Notes: a model not told the origin generated them from the sequence alone. 64,000 bases of DNA from SCUB01 sp041918675 (GCA_041918675.1 JAYRVF010000007.1:62001-126000); one strand, 5' to 3'; positions 46,864-56,162 are shown, numbered from the stretch's first letter. Numbers and translations: made by a program.

Positions 46864-48045
46864 ATGCTCGACACGACGACCACGTCCATGCCCTGGGGCG
46901 TCCCGCCCCGCCAGCCAAATTCCCCATCGGCGTCCGCCGCGCCGAAATCCGCGCCGGTCGTCTTCACCGGCGAGCGCGGCGATTTCCGTCGCATGGTGGT
47001 GCGCGGCGCATGGCTCGAATTCGTCACCGTCGGCTTCTACCGCTTCTGGCTCGCGACCGACATGCGGCGCCATCTTTGGTCGCACACGACGGTCGACGGC
47101 GATCCGGCCGAATATACCGGCCGCGCCCGCGAGCTCGTGATCGGCTTCCTCGTCGCGCTCGCGATCCTGGTGCCGGTCTATCTCGTGTATTTCCTCATCG
47201 GCCTCGAAGCCGAACGCCTGCAGGCCTTCGCCAGCGTTCCGCTCGGTCTCTTTCTCTATCTGTTCGGGCAATTCGCCATCTATCGCGCGCGGCGCTACCG
47301 CCTGTCGCGGACGATCTGGCGCGGCGTGCGCTTCTGGATGACCGGTTCGGGCTGGGCCTATGCCTGGCGCGCCTTCGCCTGGGGACTGTTCGTTCTCGTC
47401 ACGCTCGGTCTGGCGCTGCCCTGGCGCGATGCCGCGCTCGAACGCTACAAGATGCGCCATTCCCATTACGGCAGCCTGCAAGGAAGCTTCGTCGGCACCG
47501 GCGGCGACTATTTCAAGCGCGCGTGGTGGTTGTTGCCGGCGGCGTGGCTGTCGCTGGTCGTGCCAGTGCTCATTCCTTTCGTCTACGGCTTCTACAAGGC
47601 GATCCAGTGGCGATGGTGGGTCGGCGGAGTTCGCTTCGGCGACGTGCGTTTCGAATCCGATCTCGGGCGCGGCGCGCTGATGGACCTTTACTGGAAAGTG
47701 ATCGGCTGGATCCTCGCTTTCATCGTCCTGTTCGGGCTCGCGGTCGGCGGCGGCCTGGTGATGCTGGAGGCGATCACCGGCAAGTCGTTGGAAGCGATCA
47801 TCAACGCCAAGACCTTGACCGAGACCGCGCCCGTCATGATCCTTTTCGCCGTCGCCTATCTGGTGACGATCCTCGCCGTCAATGTCGTCATCCGCGTCTA
47901 TCTGATGCGCGACCTGTGGCGGCGCATCGCGGCGTCGGTGACCGTCCATCATCTCGACGCGGCCGCCGATGTCGCGGCGCGTGGCGATCTGGCGAGCGCG
48001 GTCGGCGAAGGCTTCGCCAACAGCCTCGACGTGGTGGGCATATGA
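46864..48045 (+). CDS. DUF898 family inner-membrane protein
   Basis: A 393-residue polytopic protein (roughly six membrane segments) in two homologous halves, each with RGAWLEFVTVGFYRFW-like or DYFKRAWWLL motifs typical of DUF898 (YjgN). The start at 46864 follows AGGAAA. It is followed at 19 bp by an M48 peptidase, a pairing common in alphaproteobacteria. The function is unknown. Confidence 0.85.
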   Translation: MLDTTTTSMPWGVPPRQPNSPSASAAPKSAPVVFTGERGDFRRMVVRGAWLEFVTVGFYRFWLATDMRRHLWSHTTVDGDPAEYTGRARELVIGFLVALAILVPVYLVYFLIGLEAERLQAFASVPLGLFLYLFGQFAIYRARRYRLSRTIWRGVRFWMTGSGWAYAWRAFAWGLFVLVTLGLALPWRDAALERYKMRHSHYGSLQGSFVGTGGDYFKRAWWLLPAAWLSLVVPVLIPFVYGFYKAIQWRWWVGGVRFGDVRFESDLGRGALMDLYWKVIGWILAFIVLFGLAVGGGLVMLEAITGKSLEAIINAKTLTETAPVMILFAVAYLVTILAVNVVIRVYLMRDLWRRIAASVTVHHLDAAADVAARGDLASAVGEGFANSLDVVGI

Positions 48046-48064
48046 GAGCGGGGACGGAAAGCAG

Positions 48065-49189
48065 GTGAGCGAAACGCCATCCGCGATCGTGCCCCCCGAA
48101 CCCGCCGGGGTCGCCGAGGCCGCGCCGTCCGCGATCTATTTCGACGGAACATCGAGCCGCAAGCGCCCGGTCACGCTCGATTTCGCCGGCGCGCTTCTCA
48201 TTCGCGGCGAGGACGGCGTTCTGGCGTCGTGGAGTTTCGCCGCGATCCGGCGTGTCGACGGACCGCCCGGCGTCTTGCGTCTGAGCTGCGAGACGGCCGC
48301 GCCGCTCGCGCGGCTCGAGCTGCGCGATCCGGCGCTCGGGGAGCGGATCGCTTCGCTCTGTCCGTCGCTCGACGCGCATCTGCCGGGGCGCGGCGGCGTG
48401 CGGCGCATCGTGTTGTGGTCGCTCGCGGCGCTGATATCGATCGTGAGCGTGATCGTGTTCGGCGTTCCGGTGGTCGCCGATCGGCTGACGCCGCTGATTC
48501 CGGCGACGTTCGAGCGGCGGCTCGGCCAGGTCGCCGACAATCAGGTCAAGGCGATTTTCGACGCGAAGTCCTGCGACGCCGAGGAAGGACAGGCGGCCTT
48601 CGCCAAGCTCGTCGGCGCGCTTCGCGCCGCCGGCGGGCTCGACACCAGCGTCCAGTCGGCGGTGGTGGCGACGTCGACCGCCAACGCGATCGCGCTCCCC
48701 GGCGGCAAGATCTATCTGTTCAACGGACTCCTGGCGAAGGCCGAAAGCCCGGACGAGATCGCGGGCGTTCTCGCCCATGAGCTTGGCCACGTCCATCATC
48801 GCGATCATCTGCGCGGCATGTTGCGCAACGGCGGCACCTCGTTCCTGCTCGGCCTGCTGTTCGGCGACATCACCGGATCGGGCGCCGTGATCTTCGCCTC
48901 GCGTCAATTGTTCGACGCCTCCTATTCGCGCGAGGGAGAAACCGACGCGGACACATTCGCCATCGAGGTCATGCGCAAGCTCGGCCGGTCGCCGCGGCCG
49001 ATGGGCGAGCTGCTGTTCCGCGTCACCGGTAAGGAGGGCGCGCGCAACATCGCCATTCTCGCGAGCCACCCGCTGACCGAGGATCGGCTCGAACGCATGA
49101 AGCGCGAGGAGCGGCCGGCGGTCGGCGCGGCACTGCTCACCGACGCCGAATGGAAGGCGCTCAAGGCGATCTGCCAGAACGCGAAGTGA
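48065..49189 (+). CDS. M48 family metallopeptidase
   Basis: A 374-residue membrane-anchored zinc peptidase. One transmembrane helix (about 113-135) precedes the catalytic domain with HELGH (238-242). The third ligand is probably Glu292 in GETDAD. It starts at GTG, 19 bp after the DUF898 gene. M48 enzymes such as HtpX and BepA act in envelope quality control. The exact target here is unknown. Confidence 0.88.
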   Translation: MSETPSAIVPPEPAGVAEAAPSAIYFDGTSSRKRPVTLDFAGALLIRGEDGVLASWSFAAIRRVDGPPGVLRLSCETAAPLARLELRDPALGERIASLCPSLDAHLPGRGGVRRIVLWSLAALISIVSVIVFGVPVVADRLTPLIPATFERRLGQVADNQVKAIFDAKSCDAEEGQAAFAKLVGALRAAGGLDTSVQSAVVATSTANAIALPGGKIYLFNGLLAKAESPDEIAGVLAHELGHVHHRDHLRGMLRNGGTSFLLGLLFGDITGSGAVIFASRQLFDASYSREGETDADTFAIEVMRKLGRSPRPMGELLFRVTGKEGARNIAILASHPLTEDRLERMKREERPAVGAALLTDAEWKALKAICQNAK

Positions 49190-49224
49190 TCGACGACCGA
49201 AGCCGCGCGCGGGCGCCGGCCCCG

Positions 49225-50049
49225 CTAATTTCGAGGCGGTTCGGGCGGCGCGGCGTTGACGCGCTCGATCCATTCGCGCGCCGACGGCAACACGCGCGGC
49301 ACCACGGCGCGAACCTCGGCCGCGGTCATGCCCGGCCGCACGCGCGGATCGTAAAGCACGTTCATGATGTATTGGTCGTAGATGTCGAAGAAGCCCATCT
49401 GTACGTCGTCGTTGAACATCGTCCACGGCACCTTGTCGGTGTCGTTGATGGGCCCGAGCGCCTGCAGCATCTCCTCATAGGCGCAATCGAGGAAATCGAA
49501 CTCGCGAATATCCGTCACCAGGATCACGTCGGAATGCTGGATGCGATAGTCATCGTCCTTGCGAAAGCCCGACAGGCATTGCGGATCGAGTTGGCGGCGG
49601 ATGTCGCGCGCGCGCGCGTGGCCGAAGATTTCCGTCAGCTTGGGGAACAAGGCGCGCTGGCGCAACAGCGTGACGATGAAATTGGCCCGCGCGCGATCGC
49701 GCGTCACGGTGATGTCGAGATGGCGGACATGGCGGGCGATGTCGGCGACGACGCGCTTGACCTCGCCGGAGCGATCCGGCGCGCCATGATTGTCGATGAA
49801 GACCCGGACCGGCGTTTCATATTTGCGAATGCGGTCGCCGCGCCCGGAGATCTGGAATTCCGCGCCGATCGCGGTCAGCATGAAGCCCGAGATGATTTCA
49901 TCATCGGTGAAAGCGACGCGCTGCGCCGCGCGGCGCTGGGCGACCTCCGGGTTTTCCGCCGCGGCGACATCGCGCGCCGGCGCGAGCATCAGCATCGCGA
50001 TGATCGCGACAATTCGCGCGCGCCGGCCGTGGTGGTCGCCCGCGCGCAC
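49225..50049 (-). CDS. DUF2927 exported protein
   Basis: A 274-residue protein with a signal peptide (about 1-30, ending DVAAA) and the DUF2927 body (FTDDEIISGFMLTAIGAEFQ, RVFIDNHG, CAYEEMLQALGPINDTD). Function is unknown. The start is GTG, sharing one base with the TAG of the L,D-transpeptidase gene. Confidence 0.85.
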   Translation of the reverse strand: MRAGDHHGRRARIVAIIAMLMLAPARDVAAAENPEVAQRRAAQRVAFTDDEIISGFMLTAIGAEFQISGRGDRIRKYETPVRVFIDNHGAPDRSGEVKRVVADIARHVRHLDITVTRDRARANFIVTLLRQRALFPKLTEIFGHARARDIRRQLDPQCLSGFRKDDDYRIQHSDVILVTDIREFDFLDCAYEEMLQALGPINDTDKVPWTMFNDDVQMGFFDIYDQYIMNVLYDPRVRPGMTAAEVRAVVPRVLPSAREWIERVNAAPPEPPRN

Positions 50050-50627
50050 TAGCGCTGGACGATGACGGTCGCGCCGACCGCGACTCGATTGTAGAGATCG
50101 ACCACGTCGTCATTCGTCATGCGGAAGCAGCCGGAAGAAACGGCTTGCCCGATCGTCTCCGGCTCGTTCGAGCCGTGAATGCGATAAAGCGTCGAGCCGA
50201 GATAGATCGCGCGCGCGCCGAGCGGATTTTCGACACCACCTTGCATGTGGCGCGGCAGGTCCGGGCGGCGGCGCAGCATTTGCGGCGGCGGCGTCCAGGC
50301 CGGCCACTCGCGCTTGGCCGAGACGCGGTGCACGCCGCTCCAGCGGAATCCGTCGCGGCCGACGCCGATGGCGTAACGAATCGCGCGGCCGTCGCCGGTG
50401 ATGAAATAAAGCCGCCGTTCGCCGGTTCGAATAACGATGGTGCCGGGCCGGTGATTGCCGGGAAATTCGACGGTGGTGCTGTAAAGCGAATTGCCGCCGC
50501 TAAACAGGCCGAACAGCGGAAATGACGACTCCCGCGTATCGGAGTTCGCCGCCGCCGGCGAGGCTAGCGCCATCAACGCGGCGAACAGCGCCGCGCCCAC
50601 ACCTGGAATTCGTCTAATTGCAACCAT
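50049..50627 (-). CDS. L,D-transpeptidase (YkuD domain)
   Basis: A 192-residue exported enzyme with a signal peptide (to about residue 28) and the YkuD active site: HGSNEPETIG with His151, then AVSSGCFRM with catalytic Cys167 and Ser165. It forms 3-3 crosslinks in peptidoglycan or attaches proteins to it. GGGAGA precedes the ATG at 50627. It is translationally joined to the DUF2927 gene. Confidence 0.92.
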   Translation of the reverse strand: MVAIRRIPGVGAALFAALMALASPAAANSDTRESSFPLFGLFSGGNSLYSTTVEFPGNHRPGTIVIRTGERRLYFITGDGRAIRYAIGVGRDGFRWSGVHRVSAKREWPAWTPPPQMLRRRPDLPRHMQGGVENPLGARAIYLGSTLYRIHGSNEPETIGQAVSSGCFRMTNDDVVDLYNRVAVGATVIVQR

Positions 50628-50954
50628 GCGTTTCTCCCTCGCGTATGAAGCGATCAAATCAATCGCCGCTACCATTTGGTGAGACGTTCATCATCGACAA
50701 CTTTCGATAAAGTGTCTCGTCGCCTTGAAGTCGCCATGCAACTCGCACCTTCATGCCACAATCATGGCGCGCGTGTGCTCGTCGTGAATTTCCACCATAA
50801 ATGATACGCGATGTCACGCGCGCGGCGAGTTCACGATACGATTTGCATAACGCGTCAAATAATCCTAAACCAACACGCTGCATCCCGCGAAATAAAGGTA
50901 TGAGCACGCGGATGAATGCGGATAATGTTTTTTCACCTTGATTATGGAGACGAC
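50628..50954. other. 327-bp divergent spacer, AT-rich for this genome
   Basis: It lies between the L,D-transpeptidase and H-NS-like genes. An 82-codon minus-strand frame has no recognisable motif. AT-rich blocks at about 50690-50720 and 50840-50900 probably hold promoters. Confidence 0.4.
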
Positions 50955-51272
50955 ATGCCAGCGGTGAACATCAAGAACCTTTCCGTGGCGCAATTGCTTT
51001 CGCTGCGCAAGGATATTGATCAACAGCTCCTGACGAAGAAGGCGGAGCTGCAGCGTCAGCTTCACGAGATCGGCGGTCCGGCGCCGACCGCGCGACGCGG
51101 CGTCCGTCGGGGTACGAAAGTCGCCCCCAAATATCGCGACGCGAACGGAAACACCTGGGCCGGCCGCGGCGCGCAGCCGAAATGGCTGACGGCGGCGTTG
51201 AAATCCGGCAAGAAGCTCGACGACTTCCTGATCGCGAAGACGGATCGGAAAAGGCGCGCACGCCGCGGTTGA
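50955..51272 (+). CDS. H-NS family nucleoid-associated protein
   Basis: A 105-residue DNA-binding protein. An N-terminal helical dimerisation part (about 1-42), a linker, and the H-NS C-terminal core are visible. The AT-hook-like loop NTWAGRGAQPKWL (66-78) matches the Trp-x-Gly-x-Gly-x-x-Pro-x-Trp pattern of HvrA/H-NS-type proteins. H-NS members bind AT-rich DNA and silence acquired genes. A GGAGA ribosome site lies before the ATG. Confidence 0.9.
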   Translation: MPAVNIKNLSVAQLLSLRKDIDQQLLTKKAELQRQLHEIGGPAPTARRGVRRGTKVAPKYRDANGNTWAGRGAQPKWLTAALKSGKKLDDFLIAKTDRKRRARRG

Positions 51273-51720
51273 CAATCGACGCGGGTAATTTCCGGCTCGT
51301 GTGTTAGCCCGACCCGGGGTGGGAGCGGCATCGTTCAAGCTTCCGGAGCATTTCCCGGCGAGACGGTTCGGTCTCGCTGGTCAGGGTCGCGTTCGCATCC
51401 GAAGGCTTGAGCGCTCCCGGTCGCGAAAGTGGTTTCCACTCTCGCGGGATTTGCCCTGAAAACCCTTTGGTGGATGTGCGTCGCCCCAGGCGATGAAACT
51501 TTCGGCAATTCCTGGGTGCGTCGCCGCGAAGACGCGGGTCTTTCGAAGATCGCATGCCGCGCGCGTGAAACCGGGCCGGCATGCGCCCGCGGTTTCACGC
51601 GGCCTGCTTCCGCCGAATTGTAGTCACACCTTTACGCATCGCGTTTCGACGCGGTGACGGGATGACGTGGCGACGCGTCGGACCGCGCGCGCGTGAGCGC
51701 TCCCGCGCGCCGGAATCATT

Positions 51721-51790
51721 GCGGCGAAATTCTCGCGGCGAAATCCTCGCGGCGAGATTCTCGCGCCAAAATTCATGCGCCGGATTTCAT
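51721..51790. repeat. 14-bp tandem repeat, 5 units
   Basis: GCGGCGAAATTCTC, GCGGCGAAATCCTC, GCGGCGAGATTCTC, GCGCCAAAATTCAT and GCGCCGGATTTCAT run head to tail. The change from CTC to CAT endings shows ordered divergence. Confidence 0.8.
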
Positions 51791-51883
51791 GCGCGGTTTC
51801 GGAGCGTTCGGACAGAGGCGAATGGCTGGTCGTCGATGTTGGCCACCGCCGCCGCGGGATGGGGCAAGAAGCGCGACGGAAGC

Positions 51884-52030
51884 GGCAAGAGCAGAGTGCC
51901 AAGAGCCTGGCGCCAAGAGCCAAGAGCCAAGAGCCAAGAGCCAAGGGCGAGACGAGAGCCGAGCGCCAAGAGCGAGACAAGAGCCGAGCGCCAAGAGCCG
52001 AGCGCCAAGGGCGAGACGAGAGCGACGAGC
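51884..52030. repeat. 7-bp GCCAAGA array inside a larger duplication
   Basis: Four perfect GCCAAGA units (51912-51939) are followed by variants. A 20-bp sequence (51940-51959) recurs exactly 64 bp later (52004-52023), so the array itself has been partly duplicated. Confidence 0.8.
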
Positions 52031-52216
52031 GAAAAGAACGCTGAGCGCGCGATCGCCGCCGGTCGGAGACCGCGTCTTATTGGCTGTCGCGGCTCGTCGG
52101 GTATCTCGGCTTGTCGGAAAGCGCGGCTTGCGAGATTTCGCGGGCCGTCGAACATCGGGCCTGCCGAATAGGGCCGCGCATCGAATATCGTGGTTTGTCG
52201 GTGGATGCGGGGGTGA

Positions 52217-52291
52217 TGGTGGGCGCTATAGGGATTGAACCTATGACCTCTCCCGTGTGAAGGGAACGCTCTCCCGCTGAGCTAAGCGCCC
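52217..52291 (-). tRNA. tRNA-Val (anticodon CAC), with encoded CCA
   Basis: The minus strand folds as a complete cloverleaf: acceptor GGGCGCT / AGCGCCC, D arm GCTCAGCGGGAGAGC, anticodon loop TTCACAC, T arm around GGTTCAATCCC, then A and a genomically encoded CCA (75 nt). Anticodon CAC reads GUG. Confidence 0.95.
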
Positions 52292-52374
52292 GAAACCTCC
52301 GCGCGATTTACGAAACCCCGGCGACCGATGTCAAGCGACGTGGGTCCCGGCGAGGGGGCCTTCGTGGCTCCGCT

Positions 52375-53643
52375 TCAGCCCCTCGGCTGCTGGCGCGCGC
52401 GCGATGCGTGGTGCTGCAAGGCGCGAATGCGGCTCGCCAGCGTTCCGCCGGCGTCGCCGTTGATCATGCCGCCGGTGGAGGCGGGCGTGGCGTTTTCAGC
52501 CGGCGCGGCGTTCATGATCTCGGCGATCGTCGAATTCGGCCCCTCGATCGTCACCGCGAGCTTGGCGACCTCGGCGGCGACATCGTTGATGCGCTCGCGC
52601 AGCACGGCGTTCTCCATCCGCTCGCTGGCCCAGGCGTCCTCGGCCTGGCGGCGGATGGCCGTCGCTTCGGCGAGCGCCTTGGCGCGTTCCTCGCGCGCGG
52701 TCTGCAGCTCCCGCTCGATCGCGGTCTTCTCGGCGCGCAGCCTGTCGAGCGCCGGATTGGAGGTGTCGGAAAGCCCGGCGATTGCGGCGCGCAATTCGAC
52801 CTCGGTGCGTTGGGCGAGCGCGGTCTGCTGGCGCAGCAGGTTGTTCTCATATTCGCGTTCGGCCAGGAGCTTGCCCTGCGCGGCGAGCCTGTTGTCGAGA
52901 TCGGCGGCGCGGGTGCCGAGCATCTCGGCTTCCTTCTTCTGCACCAGCAACTGGCGATCGAGATCGGCGGCGCGTTCGCCGAGGCTGTCGACACGTTCGC
53001 GCGCGTTCTTCAGTTCGACGGCGGTCTGCTCGATCTCCTTGCGGCCGTCGGCGAGGCGCCCGCGCGCTTCCTCGAGCGCGGTCTCGGCGTCGGTGACCCG
53101 GTGCTTCAATCCGTCGATCTGGGCCTGCAGCGCGATGAGTTCGACCTGTCGGCTCTCCGCGACCACCGAGCGATCGGCGAGGTCGTCGGAAAGCTTGGCG
53201 AGTTCGGCCTTGCGCTCGGCGAGAACGCGCTCGGCCTCGCGCAGGCCGCGCGTCTTGTCGGCGACTTCCTCCTCCGAGGCGCGCAATTGCTCCTTGAGCG
53301 CCTTGTCGTGCGCCTCGAGCGTCATGATCGCGGTGGTCTTCTCGCCGAGCTCGGATTTGAGGCGATTGATGGCGTCGGCCTTCTTGCCGAGCTCGGCCGA
53401 TTGGGTCGCCGCCTTCGCCTTGAGCTGTTCGAGACTGATTTCAAGCCGGCGCGCCGACATCGCGAATTCGGCGCGAAGCTGATCCTTGTCGGCCTGGATC
53501 TCGGCCATCGACAAAGGCGTCGCCGCCTCGAGCCGCTTGATGGTGAGCCGCACCGCGCGCGCATGCACCAGGGGAACGATGCCGAGCCCCGACAGGGCGG
53601 CAACCAGAAAACCGATCGCGAAATACATGATCGGCTCGATCAT
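52375..53643 (-). CDS. membrane-anchored coiled-coil protein
   Basis: A 422-residue protein with an N-terminal transmembrane helix (about 5-27) and an almost unbroken coiled coil (about 55-350) rich in Ala, Glu, Arg and Leu, then a disordered tail. It is conserved in relatives as an uncharacterised envelope protein. A scaffold or spacer role is plausible. A tRNA gene follows it on the same strand. Confidence 0.78.
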   Translation of the reverse strand: MIEPIMYFAIGFLVAALSGLGIVPLVHARAVRLTIKRLEAATPLSMAEIQADKDQLRAEFAMSARRLEISLEQLKAKAATQSAELGKKADAINRLKSELGEKTTAIMTLEAHDKALKEQLRASEEEVADKTRGLREAERVLAERKAELAKLSDDLADRSVVAESRQVELIALQAQIDGLKHRVTDAETALEEARGRLADGRKEIEQTAVELKNARERVDSLGERAADLDRQLLVQKKEAEMLGTRAADLDNRLAAQGKLLAEREYENNLLRQQTALAQRTEVELRAAIAGLSDTSNPALDRLRAEKTAIERELQTAREERAKALAEATAIRRQAEDAWASERMENAVLRERINDVAAEVAKLAVTIEGPNSTIAEIMNAAPAENATPASTGGMINGDAGGTLASRIRALQHHASRARQQPRG

Positions 53644-54038
53644 GACGAACTCCCCTTACGCCACATAATATCCCGAGCGTTGCTTCGCGCCGCGAACCGC
53701 CGCCCCCGCGAAGGTCCAACGCCGGTACGTCGACACCCGGCGTTGTCATCAACCGACTTAAGAAAGCGCCCACCAAACGCCGCGACCCCGATGGCGCGCC
53801 CGTCCCCCTCGACTCCGCGCGGAATTTCCGTCGCGGGTGCTCTTCGCCGGGTCGGCCATCCCCACAAATCCTGGACGCAGCCGAGGTCCGCGGGTCGCCA
53901 AACAATGCCACGACAGCCCGGCGTCGCGCCAGTGCCACGAAGCGCCTATCGCGAATGGGGAAGGCGAGGGGGCGGCCGCGCCCATTTCGCGCGGCCGAGA
54001 GGAGGTCCGAACGAGCCGGCTTGCGCCGATTTCCCGCC
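53644..54038. other. 395-bp spacer, nothing recognised
   Basis: It lies between two minus-strand genes. It probably includes the promoter of the coiled-coil gene at its left end. No strong repeat or hairpin was seen. Confidence 0.4.
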
Positions 54039-54608
54039 CTAGAAGGGGTTCCAGGTCGGCTGCTGCGTGAATTTCAGATAGCCGACATTGGCGCCAAGCC
54101 GCAGGCCGAGGCCGGAGCGGATCGGCACGACAACGATGTTGTTGGCCGTCAGCGCCGTCATGCCAAATCCGCCCACGAGATAGGCGGACCCGTCGATCCC
54201 GGCGAAGCGCTGGTAAATCGCTTCCGTCGCCGGCAGATTATAGATGAGCATCATGGTGCGGGCGCCGTCGCCGCCCCAATCGAAGCCGAGCGAAGGCCCC
54301 TGCCAGTAGACCTTCAGGTCGCCGGCGTTCTTGGTATAGAGCGTGCCCTCGCCGTAGCGCAGGCCGGCCACGAAGGCGCCCGAGCCTTCCTCGCCGAGAA
54401 TGTAACCGTTGGGCTGGCCCCACCGGCTCACCGCCCGCTCGATCACGGTGGCAAGGCCACGCGACACATTGCCGAAAAAGCGGTGCCCGGACTTGAGCAA
54501 CTCGTCCGAACTATAAGTGCCGCCGCGCTGCGTCTGCGCGCTCGCGGGCACGGCCCATGACAACGCCGCGACGATGATCAACGCGGCAAGGCGCGAGAGA
54601 AAGGTCAT
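54039..54608 (-). CDS. eipA: EipA family envelope protein (DUF1134)
   Basis: A 189-residue exported protein with a signal peptide (to about residue 25, ending VPASA) and the DUF1134 domain. The segments GYILGEEGSGAFVAGLRYGEG and VYWQGPSLGFDWGGDGARTM are strongly characteristic. In Brucella, EipA is a periplasmic small beta-barrel protein needed for envelope integrity. Here the start at 54608 gives a good signal sequence, and GAGG lies about 10 bp upstream. Confidence 0.88.
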   Translation of the reverse strand: MTFLSRLAALIIVAALSWAVPASAQTQRGGTYSSDELLKSGHRFFGNVSRGLATVIERAVSRWGQPNGYILGEEGSGAFVAGLRYGEGTLYTKNAGDLKVYWQGPSLGFDWGGDGARTMMLIYNLPATEAIYQRFAGIDGSAYLVGGFGMTALTANNIVVVPIRSGLGLRLGANVGYLKFTQQPTWNPF

Positions 54609-54635
54609 GCTGGAAGGCCTCATGTCCTGGAATAT

Positions 54636-54678
54636 CCCGGAATGCGAATTCCGGAACGCGAATCCCGGAATGCGTATC
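54636..54678. repeat. 14-15-bp repeat in the eipA leader, 3 units
   Basis: CCCGGAATGCGAATT, CCGGAACGCGAAT and CCCGGAATGCGTATC occur in a row about 30-70 bp upstream of the eipA start. Confidence 0.65.
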
Positions 54679-54785
54679 GTGAAACACGCGATGCGAGCCG
54701 GAAACCTTAACCCGCCGCTCATCCCATGACGGTAGATTCGACTGTCGGTCGGGCGGCCCGAATCGCCCCCTTATTCCGGTCAACT

Positions 54786-55289
54786 ATGACGACACCACGG
54801 CGGAAAAGAAATGCTTCCCGGCGCGCAGAAACTTTCCGGCGGGCGGCGGTTGGCGGCGTGATCTGGCTTCTCGGCTGGATTGGATTGGTCGCGGCCGCTT
54901 CGGCCGGCGAGGGAGTCGTGGTCGACCGCCTGACCGGCCTTGCCATTTCCGGTTACGACCCGGTCGCCTATTTCACCGACCGCCAGCCGGCGCCGGGCGA
55001 CGCCCGCTTCGAGACGGTCCACCAGGGCGCGGTCTGGCGTTTCCGCAACGAGGGCAACCGCATCGCCTTCACCGATCACCCGGAGATCTACGCGCCGCGA
55101 TTCGGTGGGTACGACCCGGTGGAAATCGCCCGCAAGAAGGGCGTTCCGGGCCATCCGCAAATCTGGCTGGTGGTCGGAACCAGGCTCTATTTGTTCGTCG
55201 ACGAGCGCAACCGCGGCCGATTCGGCCGCGAGGCGCTGGAAAAGGCGGTTGCCCACTGGCCCGCCGTTCGCGAGCAGCTCGCGGAATAG
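54786..55289 (+). CDS. YHS domain protein, exported or membrane-anchored
   Basis: A 167-residue protein. An N-terminal hydrophobic segment (about 20-42) is followed by a YHS-like domain: LAISGYDPVAYFTDRQPAPGD, WRFRNEGNRIAFTDHPEIYAP and GRRFG-like ends. YHS domains in this form occur in metal-related or copper-associated proteins. The His/Cys set here is incomplete, so metal binding is unsure. Confidence 0.82.
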   Translation: MTTPRRKRNASRRAETFRRAAVGGVIWLLGWIGLVAAASAGEGVVVDRLTGLAISGYDPVAYFTDRQPAPGDARFETVHQGAVWRFRNEGNRIAFTDHPEIYAPRFGGYDPVEIARKKGVPGHPQIWLVVGTRLYLFVDERNRGRFGREALEKAVAHWPAVREQLAE

Positions 55290-55340
55290 GCGGCATCCGA
55301 GGCCGCCCTTCGGCAACGCAAACCGGAATAGAGGGCCCGA

Positions 55341-56162
55341 TCAGGTCGCGGCCGACGCGTCGCCCCAGGCGATGAAATCGTCCACCCGATAGTTGCGCGC
55401 ATGCCCGCAATAGCGGATTGGCCGGCCGTCGCCGCCGGTCACCGCGCCGCCCGCCGCGACGACAAGGGCATGTCCGGCCGCGATGTCCCATTCCGATGTC
55501 GGGCCGAGCCGAGGGTAGATGTCGGCGGCGCCCTCGGCGACGAGGCCGAATTTGATCGCCGAGCCCGAGGCGATTTCGCGCGTGCCCTTCCGTCCGGCGA
55601 TGAAGGCCCGCGTCTGCGCGTCCATGTGGCTGCGGCTGACGGCGGCGACGCATTCGCCGGGCGCGGGCTTGCGCGTGCGGATCGCGACGCGGTCGCCCAG
55701 GACTTCCGGGCGCGCCGGGTCGAATGCCAGGCGCTCGGCGCCGACGCCGACGATCCCGCGCCAGATCACGCCGCGCGCGGGCGCGGCGATGACGCCCAGA
55801 ACGGGCGCGCCGTCGCGAATGAGCGCGAGGTTGACGGCGTATTCGCCGGTGCCTTGGACATATTCCCGCGTGCCGTCGAGCGGATCGACCATGAACAGGG
55901 TCGTTCCGGCCGGTTTCGCGGCGGGATCGAGGCGCTCCTCGGAGATCACCGGAATATGCGGCGCAAGCCGCGCGAGTTCCTCGGCGATCACGCGATCGGC
56001 CGCGTGATCGGCCTTGGTGACCGGCGAGCCGTCGGATTTTTCCGAAACGCCTATTTCGCGGGCACCGATCGCAAGGATCGCGGCGCCCGCCTTGGCGACG
56101 GCGACGGTCAGCGGATCTAAGAGCGCCGCGATCGCGACGGCGTCGAGTTGGATGGTGGACAT
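55341..56162 (-). CDS. cysQ: 3'(2'),5'-bisphosphate nucleotidase CysQ
   Basis: CysQ removes the 3' phosphate from PAP/PAPS in sulfur metabolism. The 273-residue Mg-dependent phosphatase has PVTKADHAAD, SEERLD, FMVDPLDGTREY and the C-terminal WDIAAGHALV, all motifs of the FBPase/IMPase fold. The start at 56162 matches family length. Confidence 0.93.
   Translation of the reverse strand: MSTIQLDAVAIAALLDPLTVAVAKAGAAILAIGAREIGVSEKSDGSPVTKADHAADRVIAEELARLAPHIPVISEERLDPAAKPAGTTLFMVDPLDGTREYVQGTGEYAVNLALIRDGAPVLGVIAAPARGVIWRGIVGVGAERLAFDPARPEVLGDRVAIRTRKPAPGECVAAVSRSHMDAQTRAFIAGRKGTREIASGSAIKFGLVAEGAADIYPRLGPTSEWDIAAGHALVVAAGGAVTGGDGRPIRYCGHARNYRVDDFIAWGDASAAT

Larger units (their letters stand above)
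51273..52216. other. 944-bp repeat-rich region without genes
   Basis: Apart from two tandem arrays (51721-51790 and 51884-52030) the region has no supported gene. Many frames stay open on both strands only because the repeats are short and GC-rich. Confidence 0.5.

Noticed and set aside
50659..50907. An 82-codon minus-strand frame upstream of the H-NS-like gene
   Set aside because: It has no ribosome site or family similarity and AT-rich promoter-like DNA composition.
51884..52030. GCCAAGA repeats as a CRISPR array
   Set aside because: The units are 7 bp with no spacers and there are no cas genes.
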